A DNA stretch of 64,000 nt, taken from Thermincola carboxydiphila. GTDB lineage: Bacteria; Bacillota; Thermincolia; Thermincolales; UBA2595. The notes under the pieces were generated by a model, which did no database searches, had not been told where the DNA came from, and saw only the letters and a list, made by a program, of their open reading frames with translations. The DNA is taken from contig JAENZX010000014.1 in the NCBI GenBank assembly GCA_016841045.1, positions 1-64,000 on the forward strand, written 5' to 3'. The stretch's first letter is position 1. Every line of letters begins with the position of its first letter. Below, piece by piece: positions 43,632 through 52,780 of the stretch. The position numbers and the translations under genes were made by a program.

Positions 43632-43985
43632 GGTGTACGTTTCGATATGAAATGGAGAGATTTCGGTGAATTTTCGGAACATTATTATTTTCTTGGATAC
43701 TTTTACGTATTAACACCTTTGCATCAATAGTTTTTAGACATTAGATGAGTTAATATTTACCCAACTTTAGACCCTGGCGCATAGAAATACTTCCCGATTG
43801 AGGTAGCATAGAATAATGATAGTTTAAATTTCAATTAAACTTCGTTTAGCTCAGAATTAATCCTCTCCTAAATCTCGTATTTTTTCCATTTGGTTGTTTT
43901 ATACGATTAATAATCAGATAATCGTTTTCAACGGCTAATTCACATGAAGTATTTTAAATGTTTAAAGTAAAAAGGGGGAGGACCA
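43632..43985. other. 354-bp gap inside the polysaccharide cluster
   Basis: A/T-rich, with stop codons in every frame and only a very short frame near 43656 (MKWRDFGEF...). No clear promoter or terminator. It may be a gene remnant or an internal promoter region between the control genes and the biosynthetic genes. AAAAAGGGGGAGGACC at its end is the ribosome site of the next gene. Confidence 0.4.
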
Positions 43986-44672
43986 TTGTCCTGTTTAGTA
44001 GTTGTTGCACATCCTGATGATGAAGTTTTAGGTGCTGGTGGGACCATATTAAAACTCACAGAAGCAGGATATGAAGTAAATGTTTGCATGTTATCGGGTG
44101 AGGTTGCTGCTAGATACAAAAGATCAACTCTAGAGCAATTAAATCAGGATATTGGCGAGATTACAGACTTATTGGGAGTTAAAACAATAATCAAGGGTTC
44201 TTTTCCCAATATAGAACTTAATACAGTCAAACATTTGGACCTAGTGCAGTTTATTGAAAAAGCAATTGTGGAGACTAACGCGAATGTGATTATTACACAT
44301 CATCCTGCCGATTTAAATAATGATCATTATCATACTTCAATTGCCTGTCAGGCTGCGTCTAGATTATTTCAAAGAAGATTGGATGTTGCTCCTTTGAAAG
44401 AATTACTGTTTATGGAAGTTCCTTCAGCCACGGAGTGGGGGCTTAATTCCAGCAATAGACAATTCACACCAAATATTTATGTTGAGTTGGGTGAAGAAAG
44501 AATTAATAAAAAAATTGAAGCTTTGCAAGTGTACAAAGGAGTAATGAGAGAATATCCCCATCCTCGGAGTGATGTAGCAGTAAAAGGATTGGCAGCATAT
44601 CGCGGTGGGCAGGCTGGAATGGTTTACGCAGAAGCATTTGAATGTGTTTTTAGGAGAGACATTAGTTTTTAA
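43986..44672 (+). CDS. PIG-L/LmbE-family deacetylase
   Basis: 228 residues. VVAHPDDEVLGAGGT carries the zinc-binding H-x-x-D-D; HHPADLNNDHYHTS supplies the other ligand His. It removes acetyl groups from an amino sugar, here probably on a polysaccharide intermediate. TTG start after GGGGGAGG. First of the biosynthetic genes. Confidence 0.9.
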   Translation: MSCLVVVAHPDDEVLGAGGTILKLTEAGYEVNVCMLSGEVAARYKRSTLEQLNQDIGEITDLLGVKTIIKGSFPNIELNTVKHLDLVQFIEKAIVETNANVIITHHPADLNNDHYHTSIACQAASRLFQRRLDVAPLKELLFMEVPSATEWGLNSSNRQFTPNIYVELGEERINKKIEALQVYKGVMREYPHPRSDVAVKGLAAYRGGQAGMVYAEAFECVFRRDISF

Positions 44673-44697
44673 AAAATTGATAACGGAGAGTCTCTGA

Positions 44698-45315
44698 ATG
44701 TATAAAAAATATATAAAACGACTCTTAAGCGTCATAGTTTCATTCCTTGGTATCCTGGCTTTGCTCCCATTTATGATTATAATAGCCATTGCTATTCGAC
44801 TAAATAGCAAAGGAAGTGCAATATTTAGACAGAAAAGACTTGGCATATATCAAAATGAATTTACAGTGTATAAGTTCCGTACAATGGTTGAAAATGCCTA
44901 TGATATTGCGGGAGCAGCATCTTATGAAGGTGATCCAAGAATAACTACGGTGGGTGCATTCCTGAGAAAAACAAGTTTAGATGAGACGCCGCAATTGTTA
45001 AATGTTCTGAAGGGCGAGATGAGTATTATAGGCCCACGTCCAATACTTAAGGAAGAATTTGACCCATTTCAATCGAATCCGTTTTTTGCAAAACGGTTCG
45101 ATGTTCGACCCGGTCTTTTTTGTACAGTAGATGTTGATTACAGGGCAACGGCGCCGCGGGAAGTTCAATTTCAAATGGATGCACGGTACGTTGAAGATAT
45201 GTCTTTAAAATTGGATATTGTGGTATTCTTTAAAACACTTATAACGGTATTAAAACGAGAAAACGTTTATAAAGATGGAAAACCACTACCGATGAAAAAC
45301 GAAAAAAAAAATTAA
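44698..45315 (+). CDS. Initiating phosphoglycosyltransferase (WcaJ/PglC type)
   Basis: 205 residues, one N-terminal membrane helix then the bacterial sugar transferase domain: FRQKRLGIYQNEFTVYKFRTMVE, GDPRITTVGAFLRKTSLDETPQLLNVLKGEMSIIGPRPI. It transfers a sugar phosphate to undecaprenyl phosphate, starting the repeat unit. ATG after GGAGAG. Confidence 0.93.
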   Translation: MYKKYIKRLLSVIVSFLGILALLPFMIIIAIAIRLNSKGSAIFRQKRLGIYQNEFTVYKFRTMVENAYDIAGAASYEGDPRITTVGAFLRKTSLDETPQLLNVLKGEMSIIGPRPILKEEFDPFQSNPFFAKRFDVRPGLFCTVDVDYRATAPREVQFQMDARYVEDMSLKLDIVVFFKTLITVLKRENVYKDGKPLPMKNEKKN

Positions 45316-45396
45316 CCGTGAAATGGTAATAATGCAATAATATGAGTTCAAGCAAAAGAAATTATAAGTAACAATATTAAACCATGGAGATAAGAT

Positions 45397-46080
45397 ATGA
45401 TTGTATCTATACATCAACCGGACTATATACCGTACCTTGGATATTTCTATAAAATTTACCAGTCGGAAATATTTGTGTTTCTAGATGATGTACAGTTTTC
45501 TAACGACAATATGCATCATTGGAATAGAATAAAAACTTCACAAGGTGAGTGTAGATTAAAAATACCAGTGACTTATTCTTTCGGAGATAACATTAATATG
45601 GTTCGAACTAAAGACGAACTTAAGTGGAAGACCAAACATCTTAAGACAATTGAAATGAATTATAAAAAGTCAAAGTATTTCCCGGAAATATTTCCTTGCT
45701 ATAAGAAATTAATATTAGAACAGTATCCGAGTCTAGCTGAGATGAACATTAATATCATCCAATTCATTTGTGAGGGCTATGGTTTCAAACCGCAATTTAT
45801 CCGCGCATCAGACCTCAACATAACTTCAGCTAAAGAAAAAAGGGTAATTGATATATGCTTGGCTCTAGGAGGAACTACATATATTTCTGGTAATGGGGCA
45901 AGGGTTTATCAAGCAGATGAGCATTTTAAGACTAAAGGTATTCACTTACAATACACAGACTATCAGCCGTTTGAGTATAAACAGCTTTGGGGTGAGTTCA
46001 TGCCAAATTTATCGGTGTTAGATTATATTTTCAACTGTGGTTTTAATAATCCTTTCGTACGTCTGAATCGTTTTTTATAA
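45397..46080 (+). CDS. WbqC-like family protein
   Basis: 227 residues beginning MIVSIHQPDYIPYLGYFYKIYQSE, the hallmark of the WbqC family found in surface polysaccharide loci, and FISG/TYISGNGARVYQ near the C terminus. The family is thought to act in sugar modification; no reaction is shown by the sequence. Confidence 0.88.
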   Translation: MIVSIHQPDYIPYLGYFYKIYQSEIFVFLDDVQFSNDNMHHWNRIKTSQGECRLKIPVTYSFGDNINMVRTKDELKWKTKHLKTIEMNYKKSKYFPEIFPCYKKLILEQYPSLAEMNINIIQFICEGYGFKPQFIRASDLNITSAKEKRVIDICLALGGTTYISGNGARVYQADEHFKTKGIHLQYTDYQPFEYKQLWGEFMPNLSVLDYIFNCGFNNPFVRLNRFL

Positions 46081-46101
46081 TTTAAAAGAGGTATAAGAGC
46101 T

Positions 46102-46992
46102 ATGAGTAAAATAAGTGTAATAATACCTACATTCAAGCGATCCGATTTTATTGATCGTGCTATCGACTCTGTGCTTTTACAGACTTATAAAGATATTGAA
46201 GTAATAGTAGTAGATGATAATGGCGATTCACCACAAAGACAATCTACAAAAAATAAATTAGCCAAATATGAGGGTGATATAAGGATCAGTTACATACAGA
46301 ATGAAAGGAATCTCGGAGGCGCTTTAGCCCGCAACGTTGGAATTGAGGCTGCGGTTGGTGACTTTGTTACTTTTCTGGATGATGATGATGTTTATTTGCC
46401 TGATAAATTAAAAGTTCAGTATGAAGAGATGGTTAAGAACAATTGGGACATGTCTTTCATGGATTCTCAGACTTATGATAGCAAAAACAAATTAATAGAT
46501 TATACAAAACATAAAATAAGGAAAAACCCAGATTATAATGAATTGATGGTAGCTCATTTAATGAATCATCTTACCCCGACTGACACTTATATGTACAAAA
46601 CCGAAAAAATCAGAGAAATCGGTGGCTTTGATAATGTCTCATCAACACAAGAATTCCTGTTAATGCTGAAATCTATTAATGCCGGTCTGAAAATTGGTTA
46701 TATCCCGCAGTCACATGTTATTTTATATGTTCACGAAGGTGAAAGAATTTCAACGAGCAAGAAAAAGGTTATTGATGAACGCACGTTGTTGATGATAAAA
46801 AAGAAATACTTCGGATTACTAAGTAAACAACAAAGAAACCAAGTTCTCTGCAGACATTACAGTGTGGTTTTTTATATAGAGTTCAGAAGAAAAAATTATG
46901 TATCAGCACTTTGGCAGGCAATTTTAGCTGTTTATTCGTCCCCGAGGGGCGCATGGCAATTATTTAATGAGAAGAAACGAATGATTATGTAA
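46102..46992 (+). CDS. Glycosyltransferase family 2
   Basis: 296 residues. ISVIIPTFKRSDFIDRAIDSVLLQTYKDIEVIVVDD and FLDDDDVYL (DxD-type metal site) are the GT-A fold marks. Adds one sugar of the repeat unit; donor unknown. ATG after AGAGG. Confidence 0.92.
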   Translation: MSKISVIIPTFKRSDFIDRAIDSVLLQTYKDIEVIVVDDNGDSPQRQSTKNKLAKYEGDIRISYIQNERNLGGALARNVGIEAAVGDFVTFLDDDDVYLPDKLKVQYEEMVKNNWDMSFMDSQTYDSKNKLIDYTKHKIRKNPDYNELMVAHLMNHLTPTDTYMYKTEKIREIGGFDNVSSTQEFLLMLKSINAGLKIGYIPQSHVILYVHEGERISTSKKKVIDERTLLMIKKKYFGLLSKQQRNQVLCRHYSVVFYIEFRRKNYVSALWQAILAVYSSPRGAWQLFNEKKRMIM

Positions 46993-47022
46993 AAAAATAG
47001 TTCCGTGACAGGAGGAACAATA

Positions 47023-48174
47023 TTGAAAATAATGATGATTGATCCGTGGGGCACTGGTAATCATGCCTATTACTTGACTGGGTTATGTAAATATATATCG
47101 AAATATGTAGAACTTACTTTAGTCACTAACTGTTATTTCCATAATAAAAATTATACAGATTATACGATAATACCCATTTTTTTCAAAAAGTCAGAGAATA
47201 TGAAGCAAAGTAAACTCAGAAAGGTTATACGGGGCATTGAATATATTTGGGCATATGGAAGAGTAATCAAAGAATTAAAAAAAAATCGATATGATATCGT
47301 TCATATTCAGTGGCTTTTGCAATATAAGACGGATATTTACTTTCTAAAAAAGATAAAGAAATATTGCAAAAAGATTGTGTATACAGCGCATAACGTTTTA
47401 CCGCACATAAATGGTACTGAATACATCAGTGATTTGAGAGTTATATACAATCTTGTTGATAAAATAGTATTACATGGTGAGGGCACCAAGAAAGAATTTG
47501 AAAGCTTATTTTGTCAGTTTGAGGATAAGGTTATAATTCAAAGACATGGCACTTATTTAAACCAAAAAACTGAATATGATACAGGGAGTATTAATATGAA
47601 AATTGTAGCCAAAGTAGATAAATGTCGTAAAATATTTATTTTCTTTGGAAATATCTTTTTCAACAAAGGCGTGGATAGAATTGCAGAGATATGGCTGCAT
47701 CACTTCAAAAAAAATCACGACCAACTTCTTATAATTGCGGGAAAAAAGAATGGAGAATACAAAGAATTAGATTTGTTAGAAGAGGAAATTAAAAATTGTG
47801 AAAACATCATGTATATTGATAGATACGTAGAAGATAATTTGCTTAACTATTTGATTGATAAGTCAGACATAATCATACTGCCATACAGGCATGCAAGCAT
47901 GAGCGGGGTTATTTTTACAGCAGCTGAATTTAAGAAGACGGTACTTTGTACAAATACAGGTGCCATATCAGAATATATAGTTGCTGGTGAGAATAGCTTC
48001 GTTGTTGAAAATGATGATGAGAAAATTTATGAGAAACTCAAGTTTATCTCTAATCAAATAAGTAAAGAGATACTTAAGGATATGGGAATTAAGCTTCATG
48101 ATTACATTGAGCTTAATTACTCGTGGGCCAGTATTGGGGAGAAACTGGTTAAAGATGCCTATGTAAACGACTAA
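47023..48174 (+). CDS. Glycosyltransferase family 4
   Basis: 383 residues. Typical GT-B folding with a C-terminal nucleotide-binding half containing FIFFGNIFFNKGVDRI and YRHASMSGVIFTAAEFKK (a form of the E-x7-E region). TTG 47023 follows AGGAGG; GTG 47005 lies before that site. Confidence 0.85.
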   Translation: MKIMMIDPWGTGNHAYYLTGLCKYISKYVELTLVTNCYFHNKNYTDYTIIPIFFKKSENMKQSKLRKVIRGIEYIWAYGRVIKELKKNRYDIVHIQWLLQYKTDIYFLKKIKKYCKKIVYTAHNVLPHINGTEYISDLRVIYNLVDKIVLHGEGTKKEFESLFCQFEDKVIIQRHGTYLNQKTEYDTGSINMKIVAKVDKCRKIFIFFGNIFFNKGVDRIAEIWLHHFKKNHDQLLIIAGKKNGEYKELDLLEEEIKNCENIMYIDRYVEDNLLNYLIDKSDIIILPYRHASMSGVIFTAAEFKKTVLCTNTGAISEYIVAGENSFVVENDDEKIYEKLKFISNQISKEILKDMGIKLHDYIELNYSWASIGEKLVKDAYVND

Positions 48175-48216
48175 TATAGTGTCAATAGTAAAGTCTAAGA
48201 TTGTGAGGGCCTAATA

Positions 48217-49119
48217 TTGGAAGTGAAAGTATCGATAATCATTCCTTCATATGACCGTCCTAATACATTGAGACAAGTTATAGATTCTTATTTATGCCAG
48301 GAAGGGGTTGAAGAATTAATTGTCATAGATGATGGCAGCCCTAAGGATTACTCAGAGACTAACCAGTACATAAAGAATCGACTAAGAGACACACATATTA
48401 CTTACAATTACCATAAAAATGACAGGAATATGGGTGCAGGGTATTGTAGAAATTTAGGTATTTCATTGGCAAATGGGAACTACATTCTTTGGGGTGAAGA
48501 CGATGCTTTTCTTTCAGAAGGATATCTTAGGACTCTCATTGCAAAAATATCGGATAAAGCCATTATGTGTGGTTGTATATACTACGGAATTGTACCGTGG
48601 ATGCAGGATAATATATTGCAGAATTTAATAAAAGATCAGCAAAATTCCGATAAGCCGGTTTTTGATATGAAGTTGTTTGAAGGATACTATCGAAAAGTTG
48701 TAAATAAGGATATTGAAGTTCCATTTGCTCATGCTCTGATTCTAGTTCCTAAAGATGCTTATGCAGGGATCAAATATTTCGAGCATTACAGGATAAATGG
48801 TTATAGAGAAGAATCTGATGCACAAGTGCAGATGGTCAAGAACGGTTTTAGAATTATTTTTACATCTGATACTGAGTGTTACCACTTTCCAAGTTCCGAA
48901 ACAGAAAGCGGTGGGCAACACAAAAGTGGCCTAATAAAGCAGGAACTATATAAGATTATCAATACTGCTATATTTTATGACCGTCATTATAATTTTTTAA
49001 AAGTTAAGTACAATTTGAAATCTACAAAATTCAAAATGAAGTTGGATTTTGCTATAAACAGTGCCGCTTGCATTTGGTCGAGAGCAGTTAAAAAGATTAA
49101 AAGGAACATGAGATTATGA
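48217..49119 (+). CDS. Glycosyltransferase family 2
   Basis: 300 residues. VSIIIPSYDRPNTLRQVIDSYLCQ, ELIVIDDGSP and LWGEDDAFL mark GT-A. TTG start. The last four bases overlap the next start (ATGA). Confidence 0.88.
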   Translation: MEVKVSIIIPSYDRPNTLRQVIDSYLCQEGVEELIVIDDGSPKDYSETNQYIKNRLRDTHITYNYHKNDRNMGAGYCRNLGISLANGNYILWGEDDAFLSEGYLRTLIAKISDKAIMCGCIYYGIVPWMQDNILQNLIKDQQNSDKPVFDMKLFEGYYRKVVNKDIEVPFAHALILVPKDAYAGIKYFEHYRINGYREESDAQVQMVKNGFRIIFTSDTECYHFPSSETESGGQHKSGLIKQELYKIINTAIFYDRHYNFLKVKYNLKSTKFKMKLDFAINSAACIWSRAVKKIKRNMRL

Positions 49120-50303
49120 AATTGCTGTATGTAACTTTTGAAGCGCCAAGTGAATTTTCTGGTGGTGGCCTAGTAGTCAAACAATCAATAATGTCTCTTT
49201 CGAGACATTATAAAATTGACTACTTGGGTCCTGATATTCCAGACAAAGAAGCAATCTTAAGCATCAATTCTATAGAAACTCTACAACCTAACTCTAACTT
49301 TATATTAAGGGGAATGAATTTACTTAAAGGAATTACGACTGGCTATTATGATAGCTGGATGCAGAAAAAAGAAAAGATTAACTGGTCAGAGTATAGTGTA
49401 GTATACTTAGAATTTTCAAGATACGATTTTGTTGCGAAATACGTCAAACAAAAGAATAAACGATTAATTGTTCGAGTTCACAATGTTGAGCACGACTATT
49501 ATTACAATATTAAACGTTCTAAGAAGAATATTCAATCTAACCTCCGGTTTAATTTTATTCGAAAGCAAGAGCCTGATTGTCTACGCTACGCAGATGTTAT
49601 AGTTTGCCTTACACAAAAAGATAGAGACAGACTTATGAAATTATATCCTGAAAGCTTATTAAACAGCCGGTTTGAAATTATTCCAGTTTGCGTAAAGCAA
49701 TCCATAGAGTGTTTAGAAGATTTAGTTAAACCTGTTAGAGTGGTAAATCAAGAACCGTACTTCTTAGTTACTGGCTCATTTTGGTATGGGCCAAATGCAG
49801 ATGGAGTTATATGGTTTATAAAAAATGTTTGGAGTAGACTCCAACAGAACAGTTTATTGATGCAAAATAATTACAACCTTGTAATAGCGGGTGCCAGGCC
49901 AAATGAGACGATTAAAAAGCTGGTTAATGAATATAAGAATGTTAAATTAGTGGATACACCACAGGATATAGTTCCATATTTTAAAGAAGCTGCGGTATAT
50001 ATAGCTCCAATATTTTCTGGGGCAGGGATGAAAGTCAAAGTTGCGGAAGCTATGTCTTATGGATTGCCAATTATAGGAACTTCTCATGCGTTCATGGGAT
50101 ACGACATTGAAAGTGAAACGACTGGATTTATAGCTGATAATGAAGAACAGTGTATTTCAGCAATAAATAAATACTTAGAAAAAAGCCCGAATGAAAAGGC
50201 CAAAATGAAAGAGAAGATATTTAACAAATACTTAGAAAATTACAGCATGATGAGTAGTTCTAATTCTTTCTCTGGAATAATTAATTCGCTATGGCAGGTA
50301 TAA
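49116..50303 (+). CDS. Glycosyltransferase family 4
   Basis: 395 residues. N-terminal APSEFSGGGLVVKQSIMSL, RVHNVEHDYYYN, and C-terminal YIAPIFSGAGMKVKVAEAMSYGLPIIGT with the E-x7-E pair. GT-B fold retaining enzyme. Translationally coupled to the previous gene. Confidence 0.9.
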   Translation: MKLLYVTFEAPSEFSGGGLVVKQSIMSLSRHYKIDYLGPDIPDKEAILSINSIETLQPNSNFILRGMNLLKGITTGYYDSWMQKKEKINWSEYSVVYLEFSRYDFVAKYVKQKNKRLIVRVHNVEHDYYYNIKRSKKNIQSNLRFNFIRKQEPDCLRYADVIVCLTQKDRDRLMKLYPESLLNSRFEIIPVCVKQSIECLEDLVKPVRVVNQEPYFLVTGSFWYGPNADGVIWFIKNVWSRLQQNSLLMQNNYNLVIAGARPNETIKKLVNEYKNVKLVDTPQDIVPYFKEAAVYIAPIFSGAGMKVKVAEAMSYGLPIIGTSHAFMGYDIESETTGFIADNEEQCISAINKYLEKSPNEKAKMKEKIFNKYLENYSMMSSSNSFSGIINSLWQV

Positions 50304-50307
50304 ATTG

Positions 50308-51534
50308 ATGATAAAGGAGTCAAAAATTAAACTTTATCTTTATTTGCTATGTGTTGCAGTACTAGCGTTAATGCCTGCATCAATATCAACAGCTTTCACG
50401 TTGACGTTTGGTTATAGAGTAATAAGATTAAACATAGTTTTGGTGTCTATTATATTATTTAGTATTGGTTTTATTGAAATCGGGTCAAGAACTAGATGGC
50501 TTCGATATGAAATATTTTACCTCATTTTTTGCTTTTTTGTGTTTATGATAGGTTTAATTAAAGTTATTGGTCATATAGAAATTGCTGCAATTTATTCCGT
50601 AATTGAAGCGATGGGCGTTTTATTGATTCCTTTTATCATTTATAAAAGGTTAAGTGGGTTAGAACAAAACAGGGCTCTTGTTTCTAAAGTTATTGTAGGT
50701 GTTGGCAATTTAGTAGCACTCCAATTCTGGATTTATGCAGTGTCATATTCTTTTCTTGCTAAGTTGATGAATTGGGAAGAGGTTGCTGCTGAAAGAGCTT
50801 CAACGACTGTAGGAGATACGACGACGAGCAGCCTGTTTTTATTTTGCGTAATGGTTATTAGTTTTTATAATATGAAGACTACCAAAAATTTATTTTACAA
50901 GACATCCACTGTGTTGATCTTAACAGCAATCCTCTTATCGCAAACAAGATCTGCTATTATCTTGACTATATTGTTTGCTTTATACGTTATTTTTACCTCA
51001 AGTATTAAGTCATTGAGGCGCTATATAATAATTTTTTGTTTAGCGCTTCTGGTTATGTATGTTAGTAGTCCTCAAACTTATCATGTAATATTTGAAAGAT
51101 TCTTTACGGAAAAAAGTTCAGGAAGTGACTTTGAGAGAGCATTACTTTTGAAAAATGGGTTAAATGCATTTATTAAGTCACCAATTTTAGGCACTGGGAT
51201 TGGGCTGGGAGTTAAACGCCTTATTGATTTAAATTACTTACCGACACAAATTCCGAATCCACATAATCAGCATGTTGCACTTTTAGTGGAAACCGGTATT
51301 TTCGGGTATTTTTTATACGGGATATTTATAGTGGCTATATTTGCTTTTTTTAGACAAAAGGTAAAAGAAAACAATTACTTACTTGTGGCGTTAATGATGT
51401 TATATGCTTTGGGATTTATGTTCGAGCCATTGGTCACGGTTGATATTAGAGCAGCTATGAGTTTTTGGCTGGTATTACTTGAACTTAATTTGATGTCAAA
51501 AAAAGCAACTGTAGCAATTAGCAATAGTAAATAG
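50308..51534 (+). CDS. Wzy-like O-antigen/polysaccharide polymerase
   Basis: 408 residues with about ten membrane helices. The Wzy_C signature appears near GTGIGLGVKRLIDL...NPHNQHVALLVETGIFGYFLYG with the conserved His. It would join lipid-linked repeat units. ATG 50308 four bases after the previous stop. This is the second protein of this superfamily in the cluster, the first being the TPR fusion at 38376. Confidence 0.82.
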   Translation: MIKESKIKLYLYLLCVAVLALMPASISTAFTLTFGYRVIRLNIVLVSIILFSIGFIEIGSRTRWLRYEIFYLIFCFFVFMIGLIKVIGHIEIAAIYSVIEAMGVLLIPFIIYKRLSGLEQNRALVSKVIVGVGNLVALQFWIYAVSYSFLAKLMNWEEVAAERASTTVGDTTTSSLFLFCVMVISFYNMKTTKNLFYKTSTVLILTAILLSQTRSAIILTILFALYVIFTSSIKSLRRYIIIFCLALLVMYVSSPQTYHVIFERFFTEKSSGSDFERALLLKNGLNAFIKSPILGTGIGLGVKRLIDLNYLPTQIPNPHNQHVALLVETGIFGYFLYGIFIVAIFAFFRQKVKENNYLLVALMMLYALGFMFEPLVTVDIRAAMSFWLVLLELNLMSKKATVAISNSK

Positions 51535-51580
51535 GAACAACAATGGTGATTTGAAGAAACTAACCGATGAAGGTGATAAT

Positions 51581-52765
51581 ATGCTCAACAAGATTTTATT
51601 GTACACACATGGCGGCAGCCAGAATCATGGATGTGAAGCAATAGTGAGGTCAACACTTCAAGTGTTAAAAAACTACAAGGAATTTAACATAACTTTAAGC
51701 ACTAAAAGTAAAAAGGAAGATGAACAATATGGATTAGACAAAATAAATGGTTTAATAATTGTTGAAGAAGATAAACAAAAAAAATTTTCGTTCAGAAACA
51801 TTATAAGAAAGTGTAATCAAATACTGGGAACCGGAAACGATGACGCTATATTTTTAAAGTTTCGTAGTAATGTGAATACGGTGCTTGCTAATAAGATTGC
51901 TATGTCAATTGGTGGTGACAATTATTGTTATAATGGCTATGAGAAATCACTATCAATGTATAATTGCTTCTTTAACAATAGGAATATAAAGACTGTGTTG
52001 TGGGGCTGCTCCATAGAGCCCTGTTTACTGGAACGAAAAGAAATTATTGAGGATATGAAACGATATAGTTTAATAACCACTAGAGAGAGTATTACATATG
52101 AAGCTTTAATGGCTGCCGGAATTTCCACAAATACTAAACTTTATCCAGACCCAGCCTTTACTTTACCCAAAGTAGAAATAAATTTACCAGAAGACTTTTT
52201 GGAAGGAAAAATAATCGGGATTAACGTTAGCCCGTTAGTACAGAGTTTAGATAAGGGAAATGACATTACCTATAAAAATTATAATTATCTTATTAAATAC
52301 ATTATTTCCAACACTGAAAATAATGTTGCTTTAATCCCGCATGTAGTTTGGAACGAAAATAACGATTTGGAACCGCTAACTCAATTGTTTAAGGAATTTA
52401 AGGATACAGGTCGGGTACTTTTAATACAAGATTACAATTGTATGGAGTTAAAAGGTTTTATATCACGTTGCCGCATGTTTATAGGGGCAAGGACTCATGC
52501 CACAATTGCTGCTTATTCGACTTGCGTGCCGACATTGGTTGTGGGCTATTCTGTTAAAGCAAAAGGGATTGCAAAGGATATATTTGGAAGCTATGAGAAC
52601 TACGTGTTTCCAGTCCAATCGCTCAAGAACGAGGATGACCTAACTAAAGCCTTTATTTGGCTTTGTGAGCACGAACATAAAATCAGGAAGCATTTGAATA
52701 ATTTGATGCCTGAGTATATTGAAAAAGCATGGCTAGCTGGAGCAGAAGTTATAAAATTATTATAA
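51581..52765 (+). CDS. Polysaccharide pyruvyl transferase
   Basis: 394 residues, PS_pyruv_trans fold: YTHGGSQNHGCEAIVR at the N terminus, SIGGDNYCY, ESITYEAL, GARTHATIAAYSTCVPTLVVGYSVKAKG at the C terminus. It places a pyruvate ketal on a sugar of the polymer. ATG 51581 after AAGGTGAT. The neighbouring FrhB-like gene is a common companion of this family. Confidence 0.9.
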   Translation: MLNKILLYTHGGSQNHGCEAIVRSTLQVLKNYKEFNITLSTKSKKEDEQYGLDKINGLIIVEEDKQKKFSFRNIIRKCNQILGTGNDDAIFLKFRSNVNTVLANKIAMSIGGDNYCYNGYEKSLSMYNCFFNNRNIKTVLWGCSIEPCLLERKEIIEDMKRYSLITTRESITYEALMAAGISTNTKLYPDPAFTLPKVEINLPEDFLEGKIIGINVSPLVQSLDKGNDITYKNYNYLIKYIISNTENNVALIPHVVWNENNDLEPLTQLFKEFKDTGRVLLIQDYNCMELKGFISRCRMFIGARTHATIAAYSTCVPTLVVGYSVKAKGIAKDIFGSYENYVFPVQSLKNEDDLTKAFIWLCEHEHKIRKHLNNLMPEYIEKAWLAGAEVIKLL

Positions 52766-52780
52766 GAGTTGGGAGAATAA

